Positions 1 through 6,876 of a DNA stretch of 10,005 nucleotides are shown piece after piece; position 1 is the stretch's first letter; each line of letters opens with the position of its first letter. Both the position numbers and the translations under genes were made by a program. A model generated the notes under the pieces. That model did no database searches. It saw only the letters and a list, made by a program, of their open reading frames with translations, and had not been told where the DNA came from. The DNA comes from Brevundimonas sp. UBA2388 (GTDB lineage Bacteria; Pseudomonadota; Alphaproteobacteria; Caulobacterales; Caulobacteraceae). The stretch covers positions 1 to 10,005 of the forward strand of contig DDSO01000100.1 in the NCBI GenBank assembly GCA_002343425.1, written 5' to 3'.

Positions 1-24
1 ACTAACCACTAACCACTAACCACT
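1..24. repeat. 7-base tandem repeat (ACTAACC), about 3.4 units, cut by window edge
   Basis: Three perfect head-to-tail copies of ACTAACC followed by ACT run from the first base of the window, so the true array may be longer. It starts 1 base past the lipoprotein stop codon. Because the unit is 7 bases, the TAA in each plus-strand copy and the overlapping TAG on the minus strand shift frame by one per copy; three copies therefore put a stop in every frame of both strands. Whether this is a simple slippage repeat or has a role as a translational stop or spacer cannot be judged from this window alone. Confidence 0.85.
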
Positions 25-25
25 C

Positions 26-532
26 CTACCGCCGCAGCCCGTCCTGGACGCCGCGGGCGTCATAGGCGTTCGGCCGGTCCGGACGCGCCCCGTTGCCCAT
101 CACCACCTCAAGCGTGGTCGAGGTCGGCGAGGGGCCGCTGAAATTCAGCCCGACGCCGACGCCGACACCTGACGTCGAATAGCTGCCATAGCGTCCCGAC
201 CCACGCCCGGCGCCGTAGCCGACGCCGACGCTGGACCGCAGGCCGCCGGCGCTCTCCGGGCGGCCGTCGGTCCAGCGCTGGGTCACCTCGAACCAGTCAT
301 AACCCTCGGCCGTGGTGAGCTCCGCGGCCCGCAACAGCGCCATGTCCATGACCGGCCCGGGGGCGCCGACGCCGTTGTAGGTGACGCGGAAGCGATTGGA
401 TTCAATCCGCTGCTCGGCATAGCCCTGCCCGCCCGGCCCCATCTGGGCTCCGTATGGGGCGAGGCTGGCGCAGGCCGACAACGCCAGACCGGCGGCGGCG
501 ATCAGGGGCAGGGTCAGGGTCAGGCGGGTCAT
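26..532 (-). CDS. Outer-membrane-type lipoprotein, CC0125/CC1285-like family
   Basis: A 168-residue protein with a clear lipoprotein signal: Arg3, a hydrophobic stretch (residues 4-18) and lipobox L18-S19-A20-C21, so Cys21 would be lipidated and become the mature N-terminus. Ala at +2 (no Asp) suggests sorting to the outer membrane. The segment at about 34-82 (GGQGYAEQRIESNRFRVTY, then RAAELTTAEGYDWFEV) matches what I recall of the Caulobacterales CC0125/CC1285 lipoprotein family, whose function is not known. Residues 101-133 are a glycine/serine-rich low-complexity stretch, probably flexible. The ATG start has a GGAG ribosome site at 540-543 with 7-base spacing. A sequence resembling the Caulobacter -10 element (GCTATTC, minus strand, about 555-561) lies just upstream but its -35 partner is poor. 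It lies downstream of the pseudouridine synthase on the same strand, 58 bases away. Confidence 0.85.
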   Translation of the reverse strand: MTRLTLTLPLIAAAGLALSACASLAPYGAQMGPGGQGYAEQRIESNRFRVTYNGVGAPGPVMDMALLRAAELTTAEGYDWFEVTQRWTDGRPESAGGLRSSVGVGYGAGRGSGRYGSYSTSGVGVGVGLNFSGPSPTSTTLEVVMGNGARPDRPNAYDARGVQDGLRR

Positions 533-590
533 GGCGGGTCTCCGGACGTGTGGAGAATAGCGCGAGTCGGACAGCGTGGTTCCGGAGGGC

Positions 591-1316
591 CTAAAGCCCC
601 GCCGCGGCCTTCAGCGCCTCGAAATCCTCGGGCGGCGGCGCCTCGACCGTGCGGTAGCCGCCTTCCGGGTGTGGAAACACCAGCTTCGCCGCGTGCAGCA
701 TCAGCCGCGGCGCGGCGCGGCCGGCGAAGGTCAGGGCGCCGCCATAGCGGGCGTCCCCGGCCAGCGGTCGGCCGATTGAGGCCATGTGAACGCGCAGCTG
801 GTGCATTCGCCCGGTGGCGGGGTCCAGCTCGACGAGCGCGCCGTCGTCGGTGGCGGAAAGCGTGCGGTAGCGGCTCAGGGCCGCCTGCGCGCCCGGCGTA
901 TCGGGCGTGACGGCGCGCATATAGCTCTCGCGGCCGATCTCCTGCCGCAGCAAGGGTGTTTCGATGGTCCCTGCCCTGGGCTCCGGGGCGGCGGACAGCA
1001 GGGCCAGATAGGTCTTCCTGAACCGCCGCGCCTGCATGGCCTTGCCGAGGAATCCGGCGGCCGGCTTGGTCTTCGCCGCCAGAATCACGCCCGAGGTGTC
1101 GCGGTCCAGCCGGTGCACCAGATCAGGCCGCTTCCCGTTCGAGCGGGCAAAGGCCCAGAGCAGATCATCCAGCGTGTGCGCCTGGATACGGCCGCCCTGG
1201 CTGGACAGGCCGGCGGGCTTGTTGAAGGCGATCACGGCCTCGTCCTCGTGGATCACCCACGAGCGGACGGCGGCGATCTCGGCCTCGGACAGGGAAACGG
1301 GGGAACGGTCGGTCAC
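591..1316 (-). CDS. RluA-family pseudouridine synthase without an S4 domain
   Basis: A 241-residue enzyme that isomerises specific uridines in rRNA and/or tRNA to pseudouridine. The RluA-family catalytic motif HRLDRDTSG is at residues 68-76, with D71 as the catalytic aspartate by comparison with E. coli RluA. Other family blocks are the N-terminal FNKPAGLSSQGG (31-42), GRMHQLRVHMASIGRPLAGD with YGG at 169-193, and the LMLHAAKLVFPHP strand (205-217). No N-terminal S4 RNA-binding domain is present, so it is a short RluA-type rather than a full RluC/RluD-type enzyme; the exact target uridine cannot be assigned. The start is GTG at 1316-1314 with only a weak AGG at 1321-1323; the nearest upstream ATG is out of frame and runs straight into a stop. 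It follows the four-helix membrane protein by 40 bases. Confidence 0.93.
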   Translation of the reverse strand: MTDRSPVSLSEAEIAAVRSWVIHEDEAVIAFNKPAGLSSQGGRIQAHTLDDLLWAFARSNGKRPDLVHRLDRDTSGVILAAKTKPAAGFLGKAMQARRFRKTYLALLSAAPEPRAGTIETPLLRQEIGRESYMRAVTPDTPGAQAALSRYRTLSATDDGALVELDPATGRMHQLRVHMASIGRPLAGDARYGGALTFAGRAAPRLMLHAAKLVFPHPEGGYRTVEAPPPEDFEALKAAAGL

Positions 1317-1356
1317 GGCGCCTGCATAAGCGAAAGACCGACCGTCCGTCAGCCCC

Positions 1357-1788
1357 TCAGCGCAGGACGCGCTTGCGGACCATCATCCGGCTGTACATGA
1401 CGAAGACCAGACCGAGCACGAAGATGACGGCGCTGAACACCATCCCGGTCGTGCCCATCACGGCGGAGCCGCCCGACATCTGGCCGTAGACCACGCTGAC
1501 GGCGAAGGCGATCAGTGAGGCCAGGAATGCCTGAAAGGCCCATTTGCTGCGCAGAAGCAGCAGCAAGGCCCCGAGAACCCCGCCCCAGACGCCGATCGCC
1601 CAGACGGCCTCCATCCACATCGGGAAGTTCTCGAAATAGGCCCGCTGCTCAGCCGTGAACTGCGCCAGATAGGCGGCGTTGTTGGTCTGGGTCATCACAT
1701 AGTCGTAGCCGCCGTAACCGTTCCACAGCAGGGCGACAGCGCCGATGGCCCACAGGTGCCACGGCGTCCTCACGGTCATATCGCTCAT
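1357..1788 (-). CDS. Small integral membrane protein with four predicted helices, function unknown
   Basis: A 143-residue hydrophobic protein with four likely membrane segments at about 10-31, 58-80, 83-102 and 115-133. An aromatic-rich first helix (WNGYGGYDYVMT) is followed by a polar loop of about 24 residues with TAEQRAYFENFP, then three closely packed helices and a basic tail (RMMVRKRVLR). With the 'positive inside' rule the C-terminus would be cytoplasmic. Homologues in Sphingomonas and Brevundimonas are, as I recall, often labelled 'sugar transporter', but at this length with four helices that name has little support. It is not CrcB, which also has four helices, because CrcB's glycine-rich signature is absent. 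The ATG start is backed by a strong GGGAGGGG ribosome site at 1792-1799. It lies 63 bases after the VOC gene, with a weak hairpin and T-run between them. Confidence 0.8.
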   Translation of the reverse strand: MSDMTVRTPWHLWAIGAVALLWNGYGGYDYVMTQTNNAAYLAQFTAEQRAYFENFPMWMEAVWAIGVWGGVLGALLLLLRSKWAFQAFLASLIAFAVSVVYGQMSGGSAVMGTTGMVFSAVIFVLGLVFVMYSRMMVRKRVLR

Positions 1789-1830
1789 CTTCCCCTCCCA
1801 AGGTTGATCGATGGCGCGGAAGCTAGACCC

Positions 1831-1849
1831 AAAACCGCCGTTACGGCAA
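1831..1849 (-). terminator. Weak terminator-like hairpin after the VOC gene
   Basis: On the minus strand, GCCG-TAA-CGGC (1847-1837) forms a short stem that can be lengthened by two U.G pairs, and is followed at once by TTTT (1834-1831). It begins a few bases after the TGA of the upstream VOC gene. The stem is short and the T-run only four bases, so at best it would reduce read-through into the membrane-protein gene. Confidence 0.3.
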
Positions 1850-1851
1850 CG

Positions 1852-2226
1852 TCAGCCCGCCGGGACCCGCCACGGCGGGTTCACGCGGTTTTCGCCGGCG
1901 AAATACAGGCACATCCGGTTGCCGTCGGGGTCACGCAGGCGCGCCTCGCGCCAGAGCCATCGCTGGTCCTCCGGGTCGCTGTCGAAGACGATGCCGGCCG
2001 CCTTGAGGGCCGCGACACGGGCGTCGAGGTCGTCGCATTCGAAATAGACCATCGTCCCGCCGGGCGCGGGAGCCTCCGCCAGGTGGATCGAGAAGGTCGC
2101 GCCGCCCGGGCAGAGGAAGCGGGCGTAGTGGTCGCTCGACACGATCAGCTCCAGCCCGAGCCGCTGGTAGAAGCCACGGGCGCGGGGGATGTCGGCGACC
2201 TCGACGGTGATCTGGTTGAGGTTCAA
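1852..2226 (-). CDS. VOC-superfamily (glyoxalase/dioxygenase fold) protein
   Basis: A 124-residue single-domain member of the vicinal oxygen chelate superfamily. It has the expected beta-alpha-beta layout: N-terminal strand NQITVEVADIPRARGFY (4-20) and GLEL, a middle strand FSIHLAEA (45-52), a MVYFECDDLDARVAALKAAG strand-helix (59-78), and the typical closing RDPDGN turn (98-103) before strand MCLYFAGEN. The family includes glyoxalases, extradiol dioxygenases and bleomycin-binding proteins, so the substrate is unknown. The start is TTG at 2226-2224, which overlaps the rarA TGA stop by four bases (TTGA). A good AAAGGA ribosome site at 2233-2238 with 6-base spacing fits this start; the ATG at 2233-2231 is in another frame. 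The overlap points to translational coupling with rarA. Confidence 0.87.
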   Translation of the reverse strand: MNLNQITVEVADIPRARGFYQRLGLELIVSSDHYARFLCPGGATFSIHLAEAPAPGGTMVYFECDDLDARVAALKAAGIVFDSDPEDQRWLWREARLRDPDGNRMCLYFAGENRVNPPWRVPAG

Positions 2227-3533
2227 TTTCCATCCTTTTGCCGCGCCGCCCGCAGCGCCGCCCAGCGGTCGAGGCGCTCCTTCACCTTGACCTCATGCCC
2301 CTCGCCCTTCGGGGCGTAGAAGACGCGGCGCTCCATCCCGTCGGGGAAGAAGTTCGCGCCGGAGAAGCCCTCGGGCGTGTCGGGGTCGTACTGGTAGCCC
2401 TGGCCGTAGCCGAGCGACTTCATCAGCCTCGTGGGGGCGTTGCGGATGTGGGCCGGGGGCATGAGCGAGCCGGTCTCGGCGGCGGCCCGCTTCGCCGCCT
2501 TGAAGGCTTCGTACACCCCGACCGATTTGGGCGCGGTGGCGAGGTGGACGACGGCCTGGGCCAGCGCCAGTTCGCCCTCGGGAGAGCCGAGGAAGTCGTA
2601 GGTGTCCTTGGCCGCATTGGCGACCAGCAGGGACAGAGGGTCGGCCTCGCCGATGTCCTCCACCGCCATGCGCACGATGCGGCGCGCCAGATAGAGCGGA
2701 TCCTCGCCGCCGTTCAGCATCCGCGCCAGCCAGTAGAGGGCGGCGTCGGGATCGGAACCTCGAACAGATTTATGCAGCGCAGATATGAGGTTATAGTGCT
2801 CTTCTCTGCTCTTGTCGTAAGCGGGCGCGCGTTTCTGCAGGATGCCGGCGAGGGCCTGGACATCCAGCGGCTCCGTCGAGGTCAGGTCGAACAGCACCTC
2901 GGACATGGTCAGCAGATAGCGGCCGTCGCCGTCGGCCAGGGCCACCAGGGCGTGGCGCGATTCCGGGGTCAGGGGCAGGGTCTTGCCCTCCTGCGCTTCG
3001 GCCCGAATCAACAGTTGATCGAGCGCCGCGTCGTCCAGCCGCTGCAGCACATAGACCTGTGACCGGGACAGCAGGGCGCCGTTCAGCTCGAACGACGGGT
3101 TCTCGGTCGTGGCGCCGACGAGGGTGACGATCCCCTCCTCCACGAACGGCAGGAAGCCGTCCTGCTGGGCGCGGTTGAAGCGGTGGATCTCGTCGACGAA
3201 CAGCAGGGTCGACTGGCCGGCGGCGCGGCGCATCCGGGCGGCCTCGAACGCCTTCTTCAGATCGGCGACGCCGGAGAAGACGGCGCTGATTTGCTGGAAC
3301 TGATAGCCCGCCGCCTGGGCCAGAAGGCGGGCGATGGTGGTCTTGCCGGTGCCCGGCGGCCCCCAGAGGATCATGGAGCCGAGGCGTCCGGCCTCGACCA
3401 TGCGCCGGATCGGTCCGCCGTCGCCCAGGAGATGATCCTGACCCACGACCTCTTCCAGCGTGCGCGGCCGCAGCCGGTCAGCCAGCGGCGCGTCAGGAGG
3501 ATGGATGCCGGAGGCTTCGAACAGGTCGGTCAT
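2223..3533 (-). CDS. rarA: Replication-associated recombination protein A (RarA/MgsA AAA+ ATPase)
   Basis: A 436-residue AAA+ ATPase of the RarA/MgsA/WRNIP1 family, related to clamp-loader subunits; family members act at stalled or gapped replication forks as tetramers. The N-terminal LADRLRPRTLEEVVGQDHLLG block (about 18-37) is characteristic. Walker A GPPGTGKTT is at 58-66, Walker B LLFVDEIHRFN at 110-120, sensor 1 GATTENPSFE at 140-149, the arginine-finger region LLSRSQ at 154-159 and a sensor-2-like GDGRYLL at 202-208. The C-terminal tetramerisation part is intact (MLNGGEDPLYLARRIVRMA at 272-290; GYGQGYQYDPDTPEGFSGA at 375-393). Length matches the family. The ATG start has only a poor ribosome site. 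It heads a minus-strand run with VOC, membrane-protein, synthase and lipoprotein genes. Codons for residues 239-259 differ sharply in base composition from the rest. Confidence 0.97.
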   Translation of the reverse strand: MTDLFEASGIHPPDAPLADRLRPRTLEEVVGQDHLLGDGGPIRRMVEAGRLGSMILWGPPGTGKTTIARLLAQAAGYQFQQISAVFSGVADLKKAFEAARMRRAAGQSTLLFVDEIHRFNRAQQDGFLPFVEEGIVTLVGATTENPSFELNGALLSRSQVYVLQRLDDAALDQLLIRAEAQEGKTLPLTPESRHALVALADGDGRYLLTMSEVLFDLTSTEPLDVQALAGILQKRAPAYDKSREEHYNLISALHKSVRGSDPDAALYWLARMLNGGEDPLYLARRIVRMAVEDIGEADPLSLLVANAAKDTYDFLGSPEGELALAQAVVHLATAPKSVGVYEAFKAAKRAAAETGSLMPPAHIRNAPTRLMKSLGYGQGYQYDPDTPEGFSGANFFPDGMERRVFYAPKGEGHEVKVKERLDRWAALRAARQKDGN

Positions 3534-3606
3534 GGACGCTCACAGATAGGCGTTCCGGGCGCGCATTTCACGCGTTAGTGTGGCTGCGAAGCGAGGAGAG
3601 CGCGAC

Positions 3607-4029
3607 TTGGCTGACGACCACACCGCACAGGGCCCGACGACGGGCGTCACCCCCCACCTGACCATTCCTTCGCGGGGTGGTCAGGCGGCAATTGAATTCT
3701 ACACTCGCGCCTTCGGGGCCGAGGAAGTGCGGCGCATGCCGGCCGAGGACGGCGAGCGGCTGATGCACGCCTATCTGAGGATCAACGGCGGCGACGTCCT
3801 TCTGCACGACGAGTTTCCCGAATATGGCCACGAGCAGGACATGGTCCCCAAGGGGGTCACCATCCACCTGCAGGTCGACGACGCCGACGAATGGTGGAAC
3901 CGGGCCATCCTGGCCGGCGGCGTGCCCCTGTTCCCGCTTTCGGATCAGTTCTGGGGCGACCGCTACGGCCAGCTGCGCGACCCGTTCGGCCATACCTGGT
4001 CCATTGGGTCTCCGATCAAGAAGACCTAA
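3607..4029 (+). CDS. PhnB-like VOC-family protein
   Basis: A 140-residue VOC-superfamily protein of the PhnB-like subgroup: TPHLTI (15-20), AAIEFYTRAFGAEEVRRMP (27-45), DGERLMHAYLRINGGDVLLHDEFPE (48-72), VTIHLQVDDADEWWNRAILAGG (84-105) and QLRDPFGHTWSI (122-133). H17, H87 and H129 are candidate metal or substrate contacts by position, but I cannot assign them firmly. I prefer the TTG start at 3607 because GAGGAG at 3593-3598 lies 8 bases upstream; a GTG at 3580 would add nine residues but would place that ribosome site inside the coding region. The gene is divergent from rarA (73-base gap) and convergent with the Do-type protease, sharing stop-codon bases at 4026-4029. It is not closely similar to the VOC protein on the other side of rarA. 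Substrate unknown; the PhnB name does not imply phosphonate use. Confidence 0.88.
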   Translation: MADDHTAQGPTTGVTPHLTIPSRGGQAAIEFYTRAFGAEEVRRMPAEDGERLMHAYLRINGGDVLLHDEFPEYGHEQDMVPKGVTIHLQVDDADEWWNRAILAGGVPLFPLSDQFWGDRYGQLRDPFGHTWSIGSPIKKT

Positions 4030-5420
4030 CGCACCACCAGCACGCCGCGCTGTCCGCGCCGCTCGACCAGCAGCTGCGATCCGCGCGGCAGGTTGGCGAG
4101 TTGCTGCGGCGAGGTCACCGCGCGGTCGTTGACGGCCATGATGACGTCGCCGGTCTGGAGGCCGACGCCTCGCCGGGCGTAGCTGTTGGACGCGACGCGG
4201 CCGACGACCACGCCGGTGGCGAAGGGATCGCCGCCGAGGCTGTCGGCGAGGGCGGGATTCAGGGCCAGAACCTGGGCGCCGGTCAGGCCGCCCGACTGGA
4301 TCACCAGCGCGCCCTGCACATCCGCATTCCCCGGCAAGCGCTGCACGCGCGCGTCCACGATCAGCGGCCGGCCGTCGCGCAGCACGGATACCCGGACGGT
4401 CTCATTGGGCTCACGGGTGCCGACGCGGAAGTTGAGGCCGCCCTGGCTGTTGACCTCGGCGCCGTCGATGGCGGTGATGATGTCCCCCATCCGCAGGTCG
4501 GCGCGGTCGCCGGGCCCGTCCGGCCAGACCTCGGTGACCACCAGGCCCTGCGGCCGGTCGAGGCCGAGGCTGCGGGCCACGTCGGCGCTGACGGTCTCAC
4601 CCTTCACGCCCAGCCAGGGGCGGATGACGGCGGTGGCGCCGCCGACGGCGGAATCCACCACCCGGCGCACGGCCGCCGCGGGCACGGCGAAGCCGACGCC
4701 AGAGGACGAACCCGAGCGCGAGAAGATGGCCGTATTGATGCCGATCAGGTCGCCGTCCATGTCGACCAGGGCGCCGCCGGAGTTGCCCGGATTGATGGCT
4801 GCGTCGGTCTGGATGAAGGAGCCGCTGTCGGAGATGCCCGTCTCGGTCCGGTTCAGGGCCGAGATGATGCCGTTTGTCACCGTCTGGCCGACCCCGAACG
4901 GATTGCCGATGGCCAGCACCAGATCGCCGACCTGCTGTTCCTCGCGGTCGTCGATGTTCAGGGTCGGCAGGCGCTCATTGACGCCCTCCAGCTGCAGCAC
5001 GGCAAGGTCCGAACGCTCGTCGGCGAGAATGATGCGGGCGTCGAACTCGCGGCGGTCGTTCAGCACGACCCTGATCTGCTGCATGCCGTTGATGACGTGA
5101 TAGTTGGTCACCACCACCCCGTCGGCGCGGACGATGACGCCGGAACCGACCGAACCGACCTGCTGCGCGCGGGGGCCCTGCCCGAACATCGACCAGAAGG
5201 GGTCCTGCACCTGCTGGACGCCGCGCGCGGAGACATTGACCACGGCGGGCGCTGCGGTGCGCACCACGGGGGCGAAGCTGGACTTCATCGCCAGGGCGTC
5301 GCCGGGGACGACGCGGTCGTCCGCGAAGACTCCGTCCTGGGCCCGGCTGTCGGTCGATTGGCCGAGACCGGCAAGGATCAGAACGGCGGCGAGGGCGACG
5401 GCAGGTGTTTTCATGGTCAT
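4026..5420 (-). CDS. Do-family (DegP/DegQ/HtrA) periplasmic serine endoprotease
   Basis: A 464-residue HtrA-type protease and probable chaperone that degrades misfolded envelope proteins. An N-terminal signal peptide (hydrophobic core about 6-20, likely cleavage near SRA-Q at 25-28) sends it to the periplasm. The trypsin-like domain carries the full triad: H108 in TNYHVI, D138 in ERSDLAVL and S214 in GNSGG. Two PDZ domains follow, at about 268-360 (RPWLGVKG, then GDRADLRMGDIITAIDG) and about 373-464 (ending RRGVGLQTGDVIMAVNDRAV); the second is the more divergent. DegP and DegQ cannot be separated from sequence alone. Translation could begin at M1 or M3; neither has a good ribosome site. It lies 55 bases after the MFS gene on the same strand, so it may be co-transcribed or have its own promoter in that gap, which holds an inverted repeat. 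Confidence 0.95.
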   Translation of the reverse strand: MTMKTPAVALAAVLILAGLGQSTDSRAQDGVFADDRVVPGDALAMKSSFAPVVRTAAPAVVNVSARGVQQVQDPFWSMFGQGPRAQQVGSVGSGVIVRADGVVVTNYHVINGMQQIRVVLNDRREFDARIILADERSDLAVLQLEGVNERLPTLNIDDREEQQVGDLVLAIGNPFGVGQTVTNGIISALNRTETGISDSGSFIQTDAAINPGNSGGALVDMDGDLIGINTAIFSRSGSSSGVGFAVPAAAVRRVVDSAVGGATAVIRPWLGVKGETVSADVARSLGLDRPQGLVVTEVWPDGPGDRADLRMGDIITAIDGAEVNSQGGLNFRVGTREPNETVRVSVLRDGRPLIVDARVQRLPGNADVQGALVIQSGGLTGAQVLALNPALADSLGGDPFATGVVVGRVASNSYARRGVGLQTGDVIMAVNDRAVTSPQQLANLPRGSQLLVERRGQRGVLVVR

Positions 5421-5457
5421 CCGATAGGTCAGAAGATCGAAAGCCGGACCATTCCGC

Positions 5458-5475
5458 TACGGATTCTGGACCGTA
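5458..5475. repeat. Short inverted repeat between MFS and protease genes
   Basis: TACGG (5458-5462) and CCGTA (5471-5475) form a perfect 5-base inverted repeat around an 8-base centre, directly after the MFS stop codon. No T-run follows on either strand, so it is not a standard intrinsic terminator. It could be an mRNA hairpin or a protein site near the protease promoter, or chance. Confidence 0.35.
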
Positions 5476-6810
5476 TCAAGGCGTCGGTGACGCCTCAACG
5501 GCTGCCGATTCCTGACGTTCCGCCTGACGCCCGACCCACCAGCCGATCACAGCCGCCAGCAACAGGGCGACGGCCGCCAGATAGAAGGCCAGACCCGGAT
5601 CGGTCAGGATCCGCACGGCGGCGAGCTGAATTCCGGCCGACGCGGGAGCCAGGACGTCTGCGATCCAGAGGCGCGTCTCTATCGCGCCGTCCCCGACGGA
5701 GAAGGAATAGACCCAGCCGAAGAACAGCGGCGACATGACGCCGGCGATCGAGGCGACGCTCATGTTCGCGCCCTGCAGCTGACCCTGTTCGTCCTCGCCG
5801 ACGCGGCGCGTCATCAGGGACTGCAGGGTCGGCATGGCAAGGCCCCACAGGGCGTTGGGCAGCATTGCGACAATGAACCAGAGGCCGTCGGGCGCCCAGC
5901 CCATGGCCGCGATGCCGAGCGTGCCGCCGACCAGCCCCAGCACCATGGTCATCCGGTCGCCCAGCCGTTTGACGACCGGTCCGACCAGAACGCCCTGCAC
6001 CAGCATGTCCAGCACGCCGACCAGCGCCAGCAGCAGGCCGACTTCCCTCGGGCCCCAGCCGTAGCGATAGGCCGCATAGAGGACGAAGACCGCCGAAAAG
6101 ACGTGGTGGGCGAAATAGAGCAGGAAGTTCACGACCGCGAGGCCGCTGAGTTCGGTGTGCCGTTTCAAAAGGATGAGGGCGCCGACCGGGTTGGCGCGCT
6201 TCCAGCTGAACTTCATCCGCTTCTCGACGGGCAGGCTCTCGGGGAGAACGATCAGGCCATAGAAGAAGGCCAGGGCGGACAGACCCGCTGCGAACCAGAA
6301 CGGCACCCGCGGCCCGAACTCGCCGAGGAAGCCGCCGAGAATGGGCCCCAGCACGAAACCGCCGGAGAAGGCCGCGCCGATCAGCCCGTAGGCGCGGGCG
6401 CGTTTCTCGGGCGCGGTGATGTCGGCCATATAGGCATAGACGGTGGTGAAGCTGGACGAAGTGATGCCGGCGATGATCCGCCCGAGCGCCAGCCACCACA
6501 GGTCCGGCGCCACGGCCATGAGCACATAGTCGAGCGACAGGCCGGCGCAGCTGATCAGGATGACGGGGCGACGGCCGTACTGGTCCGACAGCGAACCGAT
6601 GATCGGCGAGCAGACGAACTGCATCCCGGCCCACAGGGCCACGAAGACGCCGTTGATCCAGCCCGCCTGCGCGTTCGACCCCACGAACTGCTGGATCAGC
6701 TGCGGCAGGACGGGGATGATGATCCCCATCGCCACGATATCGAGCACCGCCGTCACGAAGATGAAGGCGAGCGCGGCGCGATGGGAACGGAGGCGGGACA
6801 GGGTGGACAT
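5476..6810 (-). CDS. TetA-like MFS efflux transporter
   Basis: A 444-residue major-facilitator protein of the drug:H+ antiporter type, closest in pattern to TetA-like proteins. Helix 1 carries the D24...G29 IIPVLP pattern of this group; the loop 2-3 motif A is GSLSDQYGRRP (72-82), with helix-4 RIIAGIT (111-117) and the antiporter motif GGFVLGPILGG (150-160) in helix 5. GEDEQGQLQGANMSVASIAG (338-357) is the familiar C-terminal-half TetA-family block. About twelve helices fit the length. The loop between the last two helices (about 371-405) is longer than usual. Such proteins expel drugs or metabolites across the inner membrane; the substrate cannot be inferred, and tetracycline should not be assumed. 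The ATG start has GGAAG five bases upstream. It is divergent from the ABC exporter pair across 131 bases and lies upstream of the protease. Confidence 0.93.
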   Translation of the reverse strand: MSTLSRLRSHRAALAFIFVTAVLDIVAMGIIIPVLPQLIQQFVGSNAQAGWINGVFVALWAGMQFVCSPIIGSLSDQYGRRPVILISCAGLSLDYVLMAVAPDLWWLALGRIIAGITSSSFTTVYAYMADITAPEKRARAYGLIGAAFSGGFVLGPILGGFLGEFGPRVPFWFAAGLSALAFFYGLIVLPESLPVEKRMKFSWKRANPVGALILLKRHTELSGLAVVNFLLYFAHHVFSAVFVLYAAYRYGWGPREVGLLLALVGVLDMLVQGVLVGPVVKRLGDRMTMVLGLVGGTLGIAAMGWAPDGLWFIVAMLPNALWGLAMPTLQSLMTRRVGEDEQGQLQGANMSVASIAGVMSPLFFGWVYSFSVGDGAIETRLWIADVLAPASAGIQLAAVRILTDPGLAFYLAAVALLLAAVIGWWVGRQAERQESAAVEASPTP

Positions 6811-6876
6811 GGGGTCTTCCGAAAGGGACGCGCCTTCTAGCGGACGGAAAACCCTGCGTCCAAGTCCCGCAAGCCG

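Noticed and set aside
587..600. GGGC/GCCC hairpin over the pseudouridine-synthase stop codon as a terminator
   Set aside because: Four-base stem, no T-run on the minus strand, and expected often by chance at this GC content.
2238..3062. 274-codon plus-strand frame opposite rarA, running through the low-GC patch
   Set aside because: Antisense shadow of rarA with no recognisable domain. I considered whether it explains the unusual codons at 2761-2820, but its own translation there shows no conserved character.
3568..3993. Minus-strand 141-codon frame over the plus-strand VOC gene
   Set aside because: The plus-strand frame has clear VOC-family pattern and a ribosome site; the minus-strand frame has neither.
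5462..5466. GANTC (CcrM methylation) site upstream of the protease as a cell-cycle signal
   Set aside because: A single GATTC is expected about every few hundred bases at this composition, so it carries no weight alone.
3891..5738. 615-codon open frame on the plus strand opposite the Do-type protease
   Set aside because: It lies antisense to a protein with a complete catalytic triad and PDZ domains. GC-rich third positions commonly remove stops from the opposite strand, and the translation is a low-complexity mix of H, D, G, A and R with no domain.
5495..6634. 379-codon minus-strand frame inside the MFS gene
   Set aside because: Arginine-rich translation in an alternative frame of the same strand; the MFS frame has all the family motifs.
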